Origin: Mactromeris polynyma | Lineage: Eukaryota; Mollusca; Bivalvia; Venerida; Mactridae | Reading direction: 5' to 3' | Assembly (NCBI GenBank): GCA_032209605.1 | Contig: JASFXZ010000043.1 | Span: 1,846,819-1,910,818, forward strand | DNA: 64,000 nt | In this document: in pieces, positions 1-11,776 of the stretch | How the letters are laid out: each line of letters begins with the position of its first letter | Position numbering within the stretch: the first letter of the stretch is position 1 | Translations under genes and position numbers: made by a program | The notes under the pieces: model-generated | The model's database searches: none | What the model saw: only the letters and a program-made list of their open reading frames with translations | Told to the model about the DNA's origin: nothing

Positions 1-20
1 TTGTACTCAAATCTTCACAC

Positions 21-240
21 ATCCGACATTTTTAAGATTTTCCTTTTCTGCTTTAAGGAAGGTGGAAGCTACCTTGTCTTTCAAGGAAAAATTGCCATAA
101 TTAAGGAAAATCTTAAGATAAGATGTTTAGTGAATACCACTTAAGTATTTTCTTCATATTTAAGGAAAATCTTGTGGATATTAAGGAAAATATTACATTT
201 AAGGAAAATCTTAACCTTAAGATGTTTCGTGAATACCACC
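21..240. repeat. AAGGAAAATCTTAAG-type repeat cluster
   Basis: The motif AAGGAAAATCTTAA recurs four or more times between about 105 and 215, and its complement TTAAGATTTTCCTT occurs at about 32-45. The phrase TTAAGATGTTTxGTGAATACCAC occurs twice. This gives a local inverted and direct repeat structure, probably the end of an interspersed element or MITE. The element family is not recognised, and no protein is encoded. Confidence 0.45.
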
Positions 241-435
241 CCAGACCACACATGTAGCTGCAGTTATTGGAGAAAAATCACAGACAAGTGCTTCCATAAA
301 CTCACCATTAATTTTGAAATCAAAAATCAATCTTGTTTAAATGTTATCTTTGGTGTGGTATTCACTGGTTATATATGACCAAAAAACATAGACTGCATTC
401 AGTAATAGGTAGTGTTTCATATAAATACAGTTCTA

Positions 436-860
436 TTTAGCTCACCTGAGCAGAAGCTCAGTTTGAGTAATTGTGATCACTCGCTGTCCATCATCGGTCT
501 GTCCATCCGCACTTATCTTATACATTTCTCCTCTGAAACCTTTCGGACAACTTTGACCAAACTTCACAGAAATAATTGATATGTGTTCCCCTTCAAACTT
601 ATTCAATTCTATGCAAAATTCTGTTTGCCATGGCAATGAAGAATAAACACAAAATATCTTCTTGTCAAAGACTTCTTCTAAGGTTGTTCAAATTACATGG
701 ATTCCCAAACAAACATGGCGACCGGGGGAGGGGTCCACTTATGCTATATGTATATAGAGGAATAAAAAACCTACTGGCACAATTTTGAAATAATTTCATG
801 CAAATGTTCCTTTGTTGACCCTCTACCAAGGTAGTTCAAATTGTGTGGTTTTAATAAAAA
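436..860. repeat. Bivalve interspersed repeat (AGCTCACCTG family)
   Basis: It starts with TTAGCTCACCTGAGCAGAAG, followed by a GTGATCACTC-type segment, a TGTCCATC run, a segment like AAACCTTTCGGACAACTTTGACCAAACTT, and finally TTGTTGACCCTCTACCAAGGTAGTTCAAATTG. This order of pieces is one I recognise from many bivalve genomic sequences, where it is a high-copy noncoding repeat. Short open frames through it are by-products. Shorter related copies occur near 51716, 49440, 56160, 26590 and 63577. Confidence 0.6.
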
Positions 861-1936
861 ATAAGGCTGCCAGGTGGCTGGTTACTTTCTGGATATGTTT
901 ACATTATAGTCGTCATGATTATCCGGAAATGGTCGTAATTAACTCGGGAATTGTTGTACACATAAGACAGTTTTTTGAAGTCAAACCTATTTTAAACTTA
1001 TTCTTCCACCGGCTTTCAGTAAAATTAGATATGGTATTCCACCAATCAAACTGGAAACTGGCACAAAAGGCATTATCTCTCAACTTAGAATTCAATACAT
1101 TTAACTGATGAAGAAAAAACCATGCAGTCACTAATATTAGTGTCAAAATCTGTCATGATGTTTTAAACAGTAGAACAAAATACACATAGATGAAAATAGG
1201 TTCAAAATATTGTAATAGTTGGGTGATAAGTTTATTTTTATACAATTCATCAACAGTCTGACTGGGGTGATAATTGATCTCTTCAGTCATTTATCAATTA
1301 AGCATTAGTATCCTTTGATACATTTTTACACTAGGTACATGTAGTTTGTATGTGCAATACTAATTTTGTATTTTTATTAACATGTGTATGTTTATAGTCT
1401 GTTATTACTCCACTTGAGTGGTGATGTACATGTTAAAGTCATAATCACTGTTTGTAATAGTACAAAAAACTACAATGTATATTGAAGAGACTGAAATAGA
1501 TAAATGGTTGCTAAAAAGTGGCTGTTACTCCATACAGTTTGCATGTTAGTAAATTTATTATCAGTCAGCATAATTATAATTGGAATTGTATGCACTGGTA
1601 TGTCATTATTTAGATGGATTCGACTGCTTATCATCTTTCATTTGTATTGTATTCAGATGCACAAGCACTGGAACAACAGTATATCAATAAATGTAGAAGT
1701 TATATTAAGTATATGTAACTAAGTGTGTATTAAGTTGAGAATGAATGGAAACTGTAGCACACAAATCTTGTGAAATACCAGTATTGTAATATTTGAGCAG
1801 TCAGTGTGCTAATTAGTAGTAATTAGATTTGTTATAGCATATGAAAATGGTGCACTTAATAAATTCAATGACAGCATCCAAGTTCCTGCAATGACAGCAT
1901 CCAAATGCCAGATTTCTAGGATGCAAGCATTTTGTT
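861..1936. other. AT-rich noncoding stretch
   Basis: No gene, tRNA-like sequence or terminal inverted repeat was seen. Open frames of 60-100 codons on both strands show no recognisable motif and are low-complexity. A short duplication of GACAGCATCCAA near 1870-1900 belongs to the GCATCC minisatellite that follows. Confidence 0.4.
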
Positions 1937-2045
1937 TTTTTGGATGAAGGCCTCTTAAGTTAGATAAGGCTATGTATGTATGTTTTTTATGTGCATGTCT
2001 TAATAACGTTACCTTCAATAAATAAAGTTTATTATTATTATTATC
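1937..2045 (+). mobile_element. Possible LINE 3' tail with (TTA)n end
   Basis: A short segment ends in AATAAATAAAG followed by a (TTA)n run. This form matches the end of the LINE at 49400-49439, which also stops with AATAAAG plus (TTA)n. It interrupts GCATCC minisatellite sequence on both sides, as expected for a small 5'-truncated insertion. No coding sequence is present, so the assignment rests on the tail alone. Confidence 0.35.
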
Positions 2046-2360
2046 AAGCTCTTTTGTATTCCAGCATCCAGAACAATTGGATGCCAGTATCCGAAATAAC
2101 TGAATTCTAGCATCCAGAACAAACGGATGCCAGAATCCAGAATATTGGGATGCCAGCATCCGAAATAACTTGATTCTAGCATCCAGAACAAACGGATGCC
2201 ATAATCCAGAATATTGGGATGCCAGCATCCGAAATAACTTGATTCTAGCATCCAGAACAAACGGATGCCAGTTTATCAAATATTCGGGTATCCAGCATCC
2301 AAAATATTTTGGGATGCCAGAATCGACTTTTTTTACAATTTCAGCATCCACATTCTGGTG
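2046..2360. repeat. 69-bp minisatellite rich in GCATCC/GGATGCC
   Basis: Tandem units of 69 bp begin near TTGATTCTAGCATCCAGAAC and contain AAACGGATGCC, AATATTGGGATGCC and CGAAATAAC blocks. About four and a half units can be followed, the last ones diverged. The period is divisible by three, so long open frames run through both strands; these repeat-made frames are not credible genes. Each unit also has a half-size substructure, with a GCATCC/GGATGCC pair about every 30-35 bp. Confidence 0.85.
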
Positions 2361-2820
2361 ATATGCTAAAATGTGGTAATTATAACATTTAGGCATCCTG
2401 CAAATATGAATATGCTGTCACTAGCATATTTCGCTAATATCGAGCCACACATTCCAGAATATGCCAATAATGGATTTTTTACATAAAATTGATCAGAAAA
2501 CAAGCACACAAGAACAAAAGTCCTAAATAATATTAATGAGGCATCCCATAAAGTTTTTAGTTGTCGCAGAAGGGTTTTCAGCATCTTTCAACAATATAGA
2601 CGAACCGAATTACACGATACAGCATATCTTTTGACCATAAATCGGACAAAATGACTGGAAATGGAACACTGTGTTGACACATATGCTATATCTGGCAAAA
2701 TACTCACAAAAAGACACAAAATTGTGACAAAAATGCCAAAATACGTCCAATAGTGATATATAGCATTTGAGAATTTTAAATTTTAGGTGAGAACGCATTA
2801 TAGTTAATGATATTAAGCCT
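2361..2820. other. Noncoding stretch
   Basis: Nothing recognisable was seen. Two minus-strand open frames of 72 and 108 codons lack motifs and are likely chance. Confidence 0.35.
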
Positions 2821-2885
2821 CGTACAGATAGGAGCCACCCTATCTCAGCGATGACGAAGTTAAGTAACGCTAAACTGTACAGTTT
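2821..2885 (+). ncRNA. 5S rRNA-like fragment
   Basis: The stretch around 2845-2875 reads TCTCAGCGATGACGAAGTTA followed by AGTAACG. It resembles the central region of metazoan 5S rRNA (TCTCGTCCGATCACCGAAGTT then AAGCAACG), including the exact core GAAGTTAAG-AACG in the right order. Flanks do not continue as 5S, so this is a pseudogene fragment or the head of a 5S-derived SINE. Confidence 0.4.
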
Positions 2886-2898
2886 ACGTATTACTAGC

Positions 2899-3062
2899 AG
2901 GCCCGGATCCAGAAATTCAAGACTGGGGGCGGCCAATCATGAGGACCAATGATCCCTCCCCGAAGGGGGGTCCGGGGGAACTCCCCCGGAAGATTTGAAC
3001 AATATAGGTATGAAATGGTGGCTTCTGGTGCATTTCTAGGTCTAAAATTTGAGGACTCATTT
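2899..3062. repeat. GC-rich interspersed repeat end (CCCCGAAGGGGGGTCCGGGGG)
   Basis: A sharply GC-rich island in AT-rich surroundings contains CAGGCCCGGATCCAG, then CCCCGAAGGGG and GGTCCGGGGGAACTCCCCCGG, which can fold into strong hairpins. I know similar GGGGTCCGGGGG arrangements as widespread repeats in aquatic invertebrate genomes, probably transposon-derived. The family was not identified. Confidence 0.45.
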
Positions 3063-3145
3063 ATGAGAAATGACTAGCATTACATGCGTCTTGTTAAAAA
3101 TACAGATCGACCAATTCATCTAGCATCAAATGTTTTTACACGATA

Positions 3146-3962
3146 AGCTCTGTAGTGCCACATATAGTCCGTGCCGCATAAAGTTCGCGCATGAACTACA
3201 TTAAGTTCATGCGTGAACTACATGCGGCGAAAAGCGCCGCATTAAGTTCACGTTGGCTTTATGCGGCGGACATGTGCCTCGTCGCCGCAGTAAGCTCACT
3301 TCTCTCAAAGGTGTTATGTAAAAAATATGTATTAATGTTTCTAAACGACTGTCAGTATATTAAGTTATGATCCATGTATGTTCAAATGCATTATAATGGG
3401 CATATACGATGCTTTGTCAACGCTTCGCCTTCTGCATATATGACCAACTTGTGGATTTTAAAGAAACCTCACAGAAATAATAAGTTTAAACATTTATAAA
3501 CATTTCTATCAGTTGCGCAAAAGCATGTTAATTGCCAACGCAATGTGGTTTGATCTGTTAAGATAATAATGATGATTTATCACGAATCCCCGTCTAGCGC
3601 AGCCGGTATCGCACTAAAATTCCAGTCCGAAGATCGCGCGTTTGTTCCCGGGTCTACGGCTGTGGCGATGCGATCAAATAATATGTTAATGGTTGCTCAA
3701 CATACCCCAAACTGGTCCTAAAGATTTGTCCACTGTCTGATGTGGGGAATATATTTCAGTTGACACACAGTTATTTTCTTTTTTAATGTGTATATGGCAG
3801 TTTGAGGAAACATGTATTCTTTAAATTAGAACAGATGATGATGATGATGATGACTTGCATTAGGACAAGACATATGCGGCATGACCATGCCTTTTCGCCG
3901 CATATAGTTCGCCTCGTATGCGAATTATATGTGGCACGGCCTATATGTGACACTACAAAGCT
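3146..3962. mobile_element. Nonautonomous element with about 43-bp TIRs
   Basis: The left end (AGCTCTGTAGTGCCACATAT...) and the right end read in reverse complement (AGCTTTGTAGTGTCACATAT...) match over about 43 bp with a handful of differences. Further inward both ends carry ATGCGGCGAAAA blocks in inverted orientation. The 817-bp interior has no transposase. It holds a tRNA-like SINE head near 3591 and a (GAT)n run near 3836. A clear target duplication was not found, so the superfamily is unknown. Confidence 0.6.
3588..3780 (+). repeat. tRNA-derived SINE-like sequence
   Basis: TAGCGCAGCCGG (3595-3606) fits the pol III A-box consensus TRGYNNARNNGG exactly. Forty bases downstream, GTTCCCGGGTC (about 3644-3654) sits where a B-box is expected. 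The spacing and GCGCG context fit a tRNA-derived head; the remainder to about 3780 would be the body. The cloverleaf is degraded, so this is not a functional tRNA gene. Confidence 0.5.
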
Positions 3963-4302
3963 CCCTTGTATACTACGTCACAACTAATTCCCACGGTGCA
4001 TTATATACAACTCGATGAGTACTTCCTGAGAATATGAAAACAGACAAGTCTGAAAATATTCGTTACATTTATCAGGATGTCAGGCTAATTTATGTTTGTC
4101 AACAACAGTGAATCAACCATTTGAAGGTAAAATGTGAACTTATCTGGATAGGGTTGGAATTAGTGATAATAAAGTATACCACGATAAGTTGAGAGTGACG
4201 TCATGCAATGTTTACATGGTTTTACCACCTTTATTGATCAAAATAGGTTAATCAAATAACAAGCAACCCTATTTATTGTGATATTGAGTTCATTAAACTA
4301 AC

Positions 4303-4345
4303 AGCCGTGATAGCTCAGACTGATGGGAGCGAGTCCACGCCTTAC
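4303..4345 (+). repeat. tRNA-like 5' half (pseudogene or SINE remnant)
   Basis: GCCGTGATAGCTCAGACTGA at 4304-4323 has a good A-box, and GCTC/GAGC can form a D-stem. No anticodon arm or B-box follows, so only a fragment remains. Confidence 0.35.
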
Positions 4346-5403
4346 AATGCTAATTAAGCTTCGTCCAAACTTTGTTATATCCATACAGCGAAATGTCGTT
4401 ATAATTGTATGGATATAACAAATTTAGTTAAACAATCCATTACTGTTGACTTGTTTCTTGTTTACACATGAACTAAATGGGTGTGTAATGAGAACATACA
4501 TTGTTTTCGTGAATTACGTTATAACCGAGTTCATTTGCGTTGAATTTTGCCGTTTGGCACTCACATAGTACTATGTTATCTCCAAAATTACGCTTTATCC
4601 AAAATCCGATTATTCGTTATAACCGAGTACGTTATAAGTATGTTCCAGTATAATATGTAAAAAAGTGAATATGTACAATGTTTTGCACTCTCTACTGTGA
4701 AACTATGTCGCAGGTTGTCTTGTGCGACAATTATAGAATCGAGTCTGGTGACGAGTAGGGGCTTTTCAGCCTGCAAATAGACAACGAACATACACAAATG
4801 TAGACTTTCACAACCTCCCAGTGCGACGTTTAATGTGTGACTGAAGAAGCGTGCAAAATGGTTCGTTACGGCGGGGAATCCAGTCCGTGCATCATGAATG
4901 TAAATGGTGTGATGTGAGGCCCGTACCAATGGTTTTGTGTGTACATGGTTATACTGTGACATGAGTTTATGAAGTAAATAAAAAAAAATGCAATGATATA
5001 TATATAGGAATTATTGGACAATGAGGCCCGATACTAATGACCCTGTGACACTATATAAAAATCAAAACTGTTTACGAAAGGCTTGGAAAGTTGTCAATTT
5101 CAAAAGGAGAAATTGATCAATAGAAAATAAAAAGTTGGAGATCAAACGGACTACAGCATGATATCATAACGGTCTAAGTTAGAGGAGTAACTAGAATCAG
5201 GGCTAGTACATACCGGGTTATGAATCGGACGGTGCACAGTAGTTTATCATGCCTCGGATGTTCACGTGACTCACTACACATCGGGTGCCAATTTGCAAAT
5301 TAATGTTTTATTATAGCGAAGACAAAATGTAAAATCAACTAATTAAAACGCATTATTTTGCAACATTATTGATTTTTCTGGATGAGGTATGTATTGCTTC
5401 GTT
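4346..5403. other. Noncoding stretch with short inverted repeat
   Basis: It contains a perfect 16-bp inverted repeat (TTTGTTATATCCATAC at 4371-4386, complement at 4407-4422) and several GTTATAACCGAGT motifs between 4510 and 4640, probably parts of one interspersed repeat. A 124-codon minus-strand frame at 4588-4962 shows no family motif. No gene is supported. Confidence 0.4.
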
Positions 5404-6884
5404 GAAAAATATTTTCATTGTTATTGAGGAATAGAATAAATAAGTGGTGTGAGAATGAACATATTTTTAACGATTCTCAGTTTGGATTTCGTGACAAACA
5501 GTCTACATCAGATGCTGTGTTTATTCTGCACAGTATTATACAAAACGTATTATCGAATAATAAAAAACTATGGTGTGCTTTTATTGACTATGAACGAACT
5601 TTTGATACTGTAATCCGTGATGGGTTATGGGTAAAGTTGGTGGAATCCGGTCTTAGTTGTAAAATATTAACCTTGCTCAAAGTTATGTACACAAATGTTA
5701 AATCATGTGTGAAATTGTCTTCTCACATGAATATGTCTGAGTTTTTTTATGTCACAGTTGGCCTGAGACAAGGTGAACCATTATCACCGTTATTATTCAT
5801 TTTATTTGTAAATGACATTACAAACTGTATAAACATTGATTCGTTAACTGAAATCGATATTGATTTACTATCCAGATATTTAATCCTTTTTGCAGATTAT
5901 ATTGTTTTGTTCACTACCAGCCCACTTAAATGGGGTCTTAAAATTAACGTAAAAAAAATAAAATACGTGTCTTTGCAAAAAGAAAACAATTACACAATGA
6001 AATATTTTTAATTAATAATGAAGTTATTGATATTGTTTACAGTTTTACTTACCTTGGTATTAATTTTACTAACACCGGTAGTTTGAAATACGCAGTTAAA
6101 ACTTTGTCTGATCAGGCATTGAAAGCTTTCAGTATTTGACAGAATAAATTTGAATGTTAAAACAAAACTTTATCTCTTTGACACTATGGTTGTTCCAATT
6201 TTACTATACGGTTCTGAAGTATGGGGTGTTTACCAATATAAAGAAATTGAGAAATTACTTATAAAATTTTGTAAAAGTATATTAGGCAGATACCCATTAT
6301 ATCTCATAGCTAAAGAACGATCCATAAAATTTTGGTGGAAACTTATGTCAACAAATTATTCTTTTATTAGGCAAATGTACATTGAACAATGTCACACTAA
6401 TAATGCTCACTGTTGGGCATACAAAATGAAATCGATTATTGAACAATTAGGCTGTACAAATATTATTGAACATTTTGATTTAAATACACTCCCTTTTCTT
6501 AAAAGACGATTACGCGATCATTTTATCCAGGAGTGGCAATCGACTGTAAACGATATGCCGAGATAAGCATATTTTAATCAATTCAAAAACGTTTTCAATT
6601 GTTCAGAATATATAAGCTTGATTGATAATAATAAATTATTAAAACATCTTACATCTTTCAGATTATGCTCGCATTCACTTAATATCGAAACAGGTAGAGC
6701 AAATAATATACCTAGAGAAAATCGTATTTGTAAAATGTGTTCGCTTAATCAAGTTGAATCAGAATACCATTTTATGATGTGCTGTCCTCTATACAGAAAT
6801 ATTAGAAAAACATATTTAGGAAATATATCGTGGCCATCTATGGAAAAATTCATCAATATCATGTTTTTTCAAATACATTGCTAA
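5404..6884 (+). pseudogene. Non-LTR retrotransposon RT remnant (LINE family A, copy 1)
   Basis: The remnant starts inside the reverse transcriptase (FSLLLRNRINKW) and continues through QFGFRDKQSTSDAVF, CAFIDYERTFDTVI and GLRQGEPLSPLLFILF. The catalytic FADD is changed to FADY near 5890, followed by a small deletion (next to LKWGLKI). After a frameshift near 6008 it resumes with the thumb, PILLYGSEVWGV, and the C-terminal zinc-finger-like CKMC...EYHFMMCC block near 6735-6790. Several frameshifts and stops make it dead. The same architecture occurs at 17530-19573 and, inverted, at 21204-24635. The family is an APE-type LINE; its clade is not resolved by eye. Confidence 0.9.
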
Positions 6885-7655
6885 TTTAAATCAAACAGGG
6901 AAGCATGATCACATTTGATTTAATTTTCAAAAACACCATTAAAATATTTATATTTGGTAGTTTGTGCACATATGTGAATAAATATTGTACGTTAAATATA
7001 AATACTTTAAATATGTATCTAAAAATGGGATATTTTATGAAATTACAGTTTTTCGTGTGTTTTTCAGTTAAAGATATAAGGATCAATAAGGATCAATAAT
7101 AACAATTTTAAATCAAACAGGGAAGCATGAAGATAATAATCAATCATAAAAAAAGTTATATCATTTTAAAATGAAACATTGAAGTTTGTGCTAATATGAG
7201 AACAAATTATGTGAATTAAATAACAGAAACATCATGATAATTTAAAAAACTGTTTACTCTATATTTCAATAGCCACAAATTGAGCGAACTGACAAATCGA
7301 TACCGCCGATAGCGTATTTTCAAGGGAGACAATTTCATCAATAAGCCAGCGATTTGCTTGGGATTTCTGGCAATGAAAGAAAAAATATTTGCTTAAAATT
7401 GCTATTTTGCTAAGAGAAGCTTTTTCTATTAGAAAGGATTATTTGAAAAATCACGGAGTTCCTTAGTTTCTTTTCATTTTCTTTTTTTCTTAGACTGAAT
7501 AGTAATATATAAGTAAATGATATTTATCTACGTAACGCGTTTAATAACTTTGTTTGTATGAATGTATTGTTTGTATGTATGATTGTATGTATGCATTGAC
7601 TGTCTTTGTGCTGTTTTGTGTTATATAACCAAAGGCACGTACGTGCCGAGTATGT
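6885..7655 (+). mobile_element. 3' untranslated end of LINE family A, copy 1
   Basis: AT-rich sequence after the pol remnant. It ends near CCAAAGGCACGTACGTGCCG, where 7634-7647 is a perfect 14-bp palindrome. The same CAAAGGCA stem-loop precedes the ends of the copies at 19.9 and 20.8 kb, so this marks the 3' end. A duplicated phrase (TTTAAATCAAACAGGGAAGCATGA) occurs at about 6885 and 7107. Confidence 0.55.
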
Positions 7656-7659
7656 TAAT

Positions 7660-8566
7660 CAAGTGTAGAGAAAAGTATATATTTTTGTGCGTGCTACACT
7701 CCACCTGAAGGCTCAACTGTGTATACAAATGTTAATTTTGTGTGATGACATTACACATTTTAGTTTGATGGGTGATGTTTATCTGATTGGTGACCTAAAT
7801 TGTAGAATAGGAAATTTATGTGATTATGTTGACAATATTGACCTGAACAGATATCTTACCTTTCCTGATAGAACTGGCAATTTAATCCCATGTAGAAAAT
7901 CTAAGGATACGACTGTAAATCCTTTTGGCAGAAAATTAATTTCTCTATGTAAGAAACATGAACTGTCTATTGTCAACGGAAGATTAGATGAAGGTAGCTG
8001 TACGTATTATTGTAAAAATAGAAATAGAATGTGTTGTAGCATGGTCGATTATCTGATCACAAATTATTCAAATTTTGAGTATATCACCGATTTTATGATA
8101 CATACTTTAATGGAATACTCTGACCATTGCCCAGCTACTTTTAAAATCGGATCCCGTAGTGACGTATCTAAACAAAATATGAATAGCAAAATGCCATTTG
8201 AACACGTCATATGGGATCAAAACAGAATGAATGACTTTCTAAATGACATAGAAAATGAACGCCAACATTTTGAAAACATTACCTCGAATATAGAAAATGA
8301 ATGCGTGCGACACTATAGATTTCAATATAACGAAGTTGTCAGAACTCATGTACAAATGTGCATATAAGACATTCGGTAGAACTATATATCCTAAAAACAA
8401 AAATAAATCAAATAAAAACGAATGGTTTAACGACGAATGTAGATTGGCCAAAAAACTTTCTATAATGACAGAAGAGATTTTAAGAAAAAATCTACCAACG
8501 AAAATAAATTACAGTTTCTCGAAAGTCGAAAACATTACAATATTGTAAAGAAATCAAAGGACTGAG
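7660..8566 (+). pseudogene. LINE family A endonuclease fragment (copy 2)
   Basis: This encodes part of an apurinic-type endonuclease, which would nick target DNA. YTPPEGS is at about 7700, GDLNCRIG at 7790, VDYLIT near 8050 and YSDHCPATF at 8120-8145; these are the conserved active-site blocks of the family. After a frameshift near 8300 it continues with the linker before the RT (NEWFNDECRLAKK, then a sequence like SRKHYN in another frame) and stops near 8566. The RT half is absent here and lies upstream at 5.4 kb on the same strand, so the order is permuted. Confidence 0.85.
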
Positions 8567-10930
8567 ACTGAGCACAACTGTGTTCAGAAACTTATTTATA
8601 GGCCCAATGGACAAATATGTTATTTCCTAGTGTTGTAGGGAGGTATCTTGCTGATTTTCGAGAAAAAACAATATGTTACTTGTATATTAGATACATCAAA
8701 ATTTGGATCTAATTGCATCCAATAAACCAAATATATGTTAACAGACAGATGCACAATGCACACCACTCTTCTTTTTTGCATGTATATAGCTAGTCATGGT
8801 GGTGATCTGGTCAAGGAACCTTTTTGAATCATTTACCTCCCACTGCTGACATAAGTGGGAAGCCTACAATCGCTTGCAGTGAAACCAAGGAATGTACTGG
8901 TTATTGAGATCCTGTGTAGATGATCCAAGCTGTTGATTGGGTGTTAACCAAACCTTATAGAACCCTGTACTAAGTCAACTAATTATAACCATAGGTGTAG
9001 TACCTTGCCTTACTAGTTCGGATTGCATTTGTCATATCCATACTCTCACCTGAGACGTACAGTATTCAGATTAAGACAATATTGCATTAAATGCGTCCAT
9101 ATTGTTACCATATCATTGTAGTATTCCTTGGAAATCATAACATGTAACATCCACTTAGCATGCTAGAATACCCATCTGTAGGTCATGGGTTTGTGACATG
9201 TTCAGGCCTACCCAGTTGTAAATTTTCATCTTTCCAAGATGACAAGCGCCACACTGCTTACTTTTAAGTGTGGAAGCTGTCTGTTGCTTGCAGTAAAACT
9301 GACGAAACACTTCTTATTGAACCTAGGTAGATCATGTATAGACTAATAAATGATCATACCTGTCGGAAAGGCATTAACTGAACAAAATACAAACACAAAT
9401 CTATTAGTGCTATTTTTACTGCATATCAGTAGTAGTGGAGTTTGTGAGACGTGACATATACATTCGTCACGTTAGCTATGATCCCACTGATGGCTTATAA
9501 ACAGTAACAATTGTATATTCAACACAAGATAGGCAACAACAGTGTGTAAAATTTCTAAACTTTTATTAAAAATAACTGAGATCATCAATAAAAAGTAAAA
9601 CATAATAATGTACACTAAACAACAACAATAGATTGTTCCCACTTGTACAAAATACACGTCTTGTTCATAGCCATTTTTATAGGTCAAACTGTTGAGCTCA
9701 TATATGGTTAATTTCCATGTATAGAATAATTGGGAAAATTTAGAGAGAGTATGCATGTGACAAACACATTTTGTACAACTATGTTTTTTTTTAATATCTG
9801 GTTAGTTTAGCATCATTTACTTTATACTCCCTATAAACTTTATGATAATTTGCCTATCAATTTGGCCAACAATCCAAAACAAGAGAGGTAAATATTGTAA
9901 TTGTGGGAACTAACTATTAGGATTGCTTCATAAATTGGTCTAATAAAAATGATAAAAAATGGTATATGCTTGCAAATTCATAGCAATACGACACTGATGG
10001 TTACAAAGTCCTGGCTGTACCTAATATTTGTTTACCCACAATCAATAAACATAAGTATCTAATGTATATAAATGAAAGCATATAACCATGTTAGCATGAC
10101 ACATCTAGGGTTTACATATGAGAAGCACCACAAGAAAACCGGCTTACAGACTTATCATACATTTTTAACTTTTTACATTTCGTAATGTTATAGCTTTTAA
10201 AAAGTTCTAAATTTAGTACATTATAAAAATGTAAGTGTATTCATACATAGCATTTGGCGGTATTTGTTATGTCATGATGTGTAGCGTGATTAGCAGGAAC
10301 ACTAGTTTTGTTCATAAACTACTAACGTTACTCCATATAAACAAACACTGAGACACATATAAATGGAAAATATACAAAACATTGGAAAACTCTAGTCAAC
10401 AATATTATGCACACCAATGTTAAGGCAATATATGCTGTAGAAAACAGCTGTATTAGCTTTGCCTAATTTTGATATAGAAACACTTGGATATATAGATAAT
10501 GAACAAATCTACCACATGCCAACAAGGTTTTATAAAAAAGCATTATGCATAGATACATTCTGAAAAACATTGTATGTGCATGGATAATCTTGTTTTTTAT
10601 AATTTTGGTTCCATCATTTATAAAAAAATCTTTCCCTATATAAGAAGTATATTTCGTATTTATCTTGGCATGACATACGTCAGGGAAATAACCATAAGGC
10701 ATATAGACAATCTTATTACTGACTGCAAAATGTGACGTTTCTGACATCAGTAAATACTGATATCTGCACTAGAAAATTATTACAAGTGAAGTGTGCTTGT
10801 TTAATTATATTTAAAAACAAATACCAAATATGTGTGTGTTTCAGTAACAATTATGAAGCCATTCTATGAAAATAGAGCATTAAATATTGTATGCTTTAAA
10901 TAATACAAGTAACATAATGTTAATAATACT
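8567..10930. other. Noncoding stretch, possible 3' flank of the OB-fold gene
   Basis: No coding evidence. A weak internal duplication (CACTGCTGACATAAGTGGGAAGC near 8830 and CACTGCTTAC...AGTGTGGAAGC near 9250, each followed by GCTTGCAGT-AAA) suggests two diverged copies of one short repeat. AATAAA read on the minus strand occurs near 9556, so a very long 3'UTR of the OB-fold gene cannot be excluded. Minus-strand frames at 9472-9756 and 10463-10747 lack motifs. Confidence 0.4.
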
Positions 10931-10937
10931 ATGCATA

Positions 10938-11365
10938 TAGCAAATCATTGAAATGTTCCTATGAGAAATATATACATAGAACATAAAAAAACATGTAAAA
11001 CGTTGTATAAACATCCTTTATATGTAAAGTAAGACATAACCGATAGGAAGAATTGTACACAACATTAATTATTTACAAAGAGAATATACGGTTGTAGGAC
11101 ACATTACATTATGGCAGTAGATGTAAGTGTAACAGGGTGCTTAGTTTTTGTTTAGGTAAAATAAATAATGCATGTATAATAATGTAAATAGGGTTGACTA
11201 TTCATCTAGCAAATCATTGTAATGTTCCAATGAGAGATATATACGGACATAAAAAACATGTAAAACTAAGTAAAATAGGACATAATCATCATAAAAAAAT
11301 GAACACAACAATGTTTATTTACAAAAAGCGTATTTAGTTATAGGGCACATTACATAATGAGACTA
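10938..11365. repeat. Tandem duplication of a segment of roughly 180 bp
   Basis: The segment beginning AGCAAATCATTGAAATGTTCC at 10939 recurs at 11208 as AGCAAATCATTGTAATGTTCC, offset 269 bp. The match continues through ACATAAAAAACATGTAAAAC and ends in GGGCACATTACATAATG-like sequence. The copies differ by scattered substitutions and small gaps. The position is just beyond the stop codon of the OB-fold gene, perhaps within its 3'UTR. Confidence 0.6.
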
Positions 11366-11776
11366 GAAACAACATTTGCTCTTGTATCGAATGTTTTTGC
11401 ACTTGGAGTACCAAGATCAATGGCATGGTAAACATTATTTGTGCAAATAACACATATTATAGATTCCAGATCAATAGTAATGGGTAGAAATATTAGACTT
11501 GGTATAAACTGAAAAAGGTATCAAGATAGCAAAATTGTGATTTGTATAACAAATAGAAAAGCTTACACAAGAATATTATTTATATTAAGTTGTTAACAGT
11601 ACATGAACATTTATAACAAAAGAAACCAATGAGAATGGCATAGAAAAATTGTATATGGAAATAGTACATTAGTATATTTATAAAATAAGCAATAAAAATC
11701 TCCAAATTTGTGCAAAATACCCTATTCCCAAATAATACTGCAACAAATGTAAAACAATCTAATATTTACAATATTT

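Noticed and set aside
1809..2396. 195-codon minus-strand frame over the GCATCC repeats
   Set aside because: Its repetitive translation results from a 69-bp tandem period divisible by three; other phases are open as well.
4588..4962. 124-codon minus-strand frame
   Set aside because: No motif, no splice context, and composition like the surrounding noncoding DNA.
9472..10747. Two 94-codon minus-strand frames in the 3' flank of the OB-fold gene
   Set aside because: No recognisable domain; hydrophobic AT-driven residues; they lack the phase-consistent splice sites seen in the real gene.
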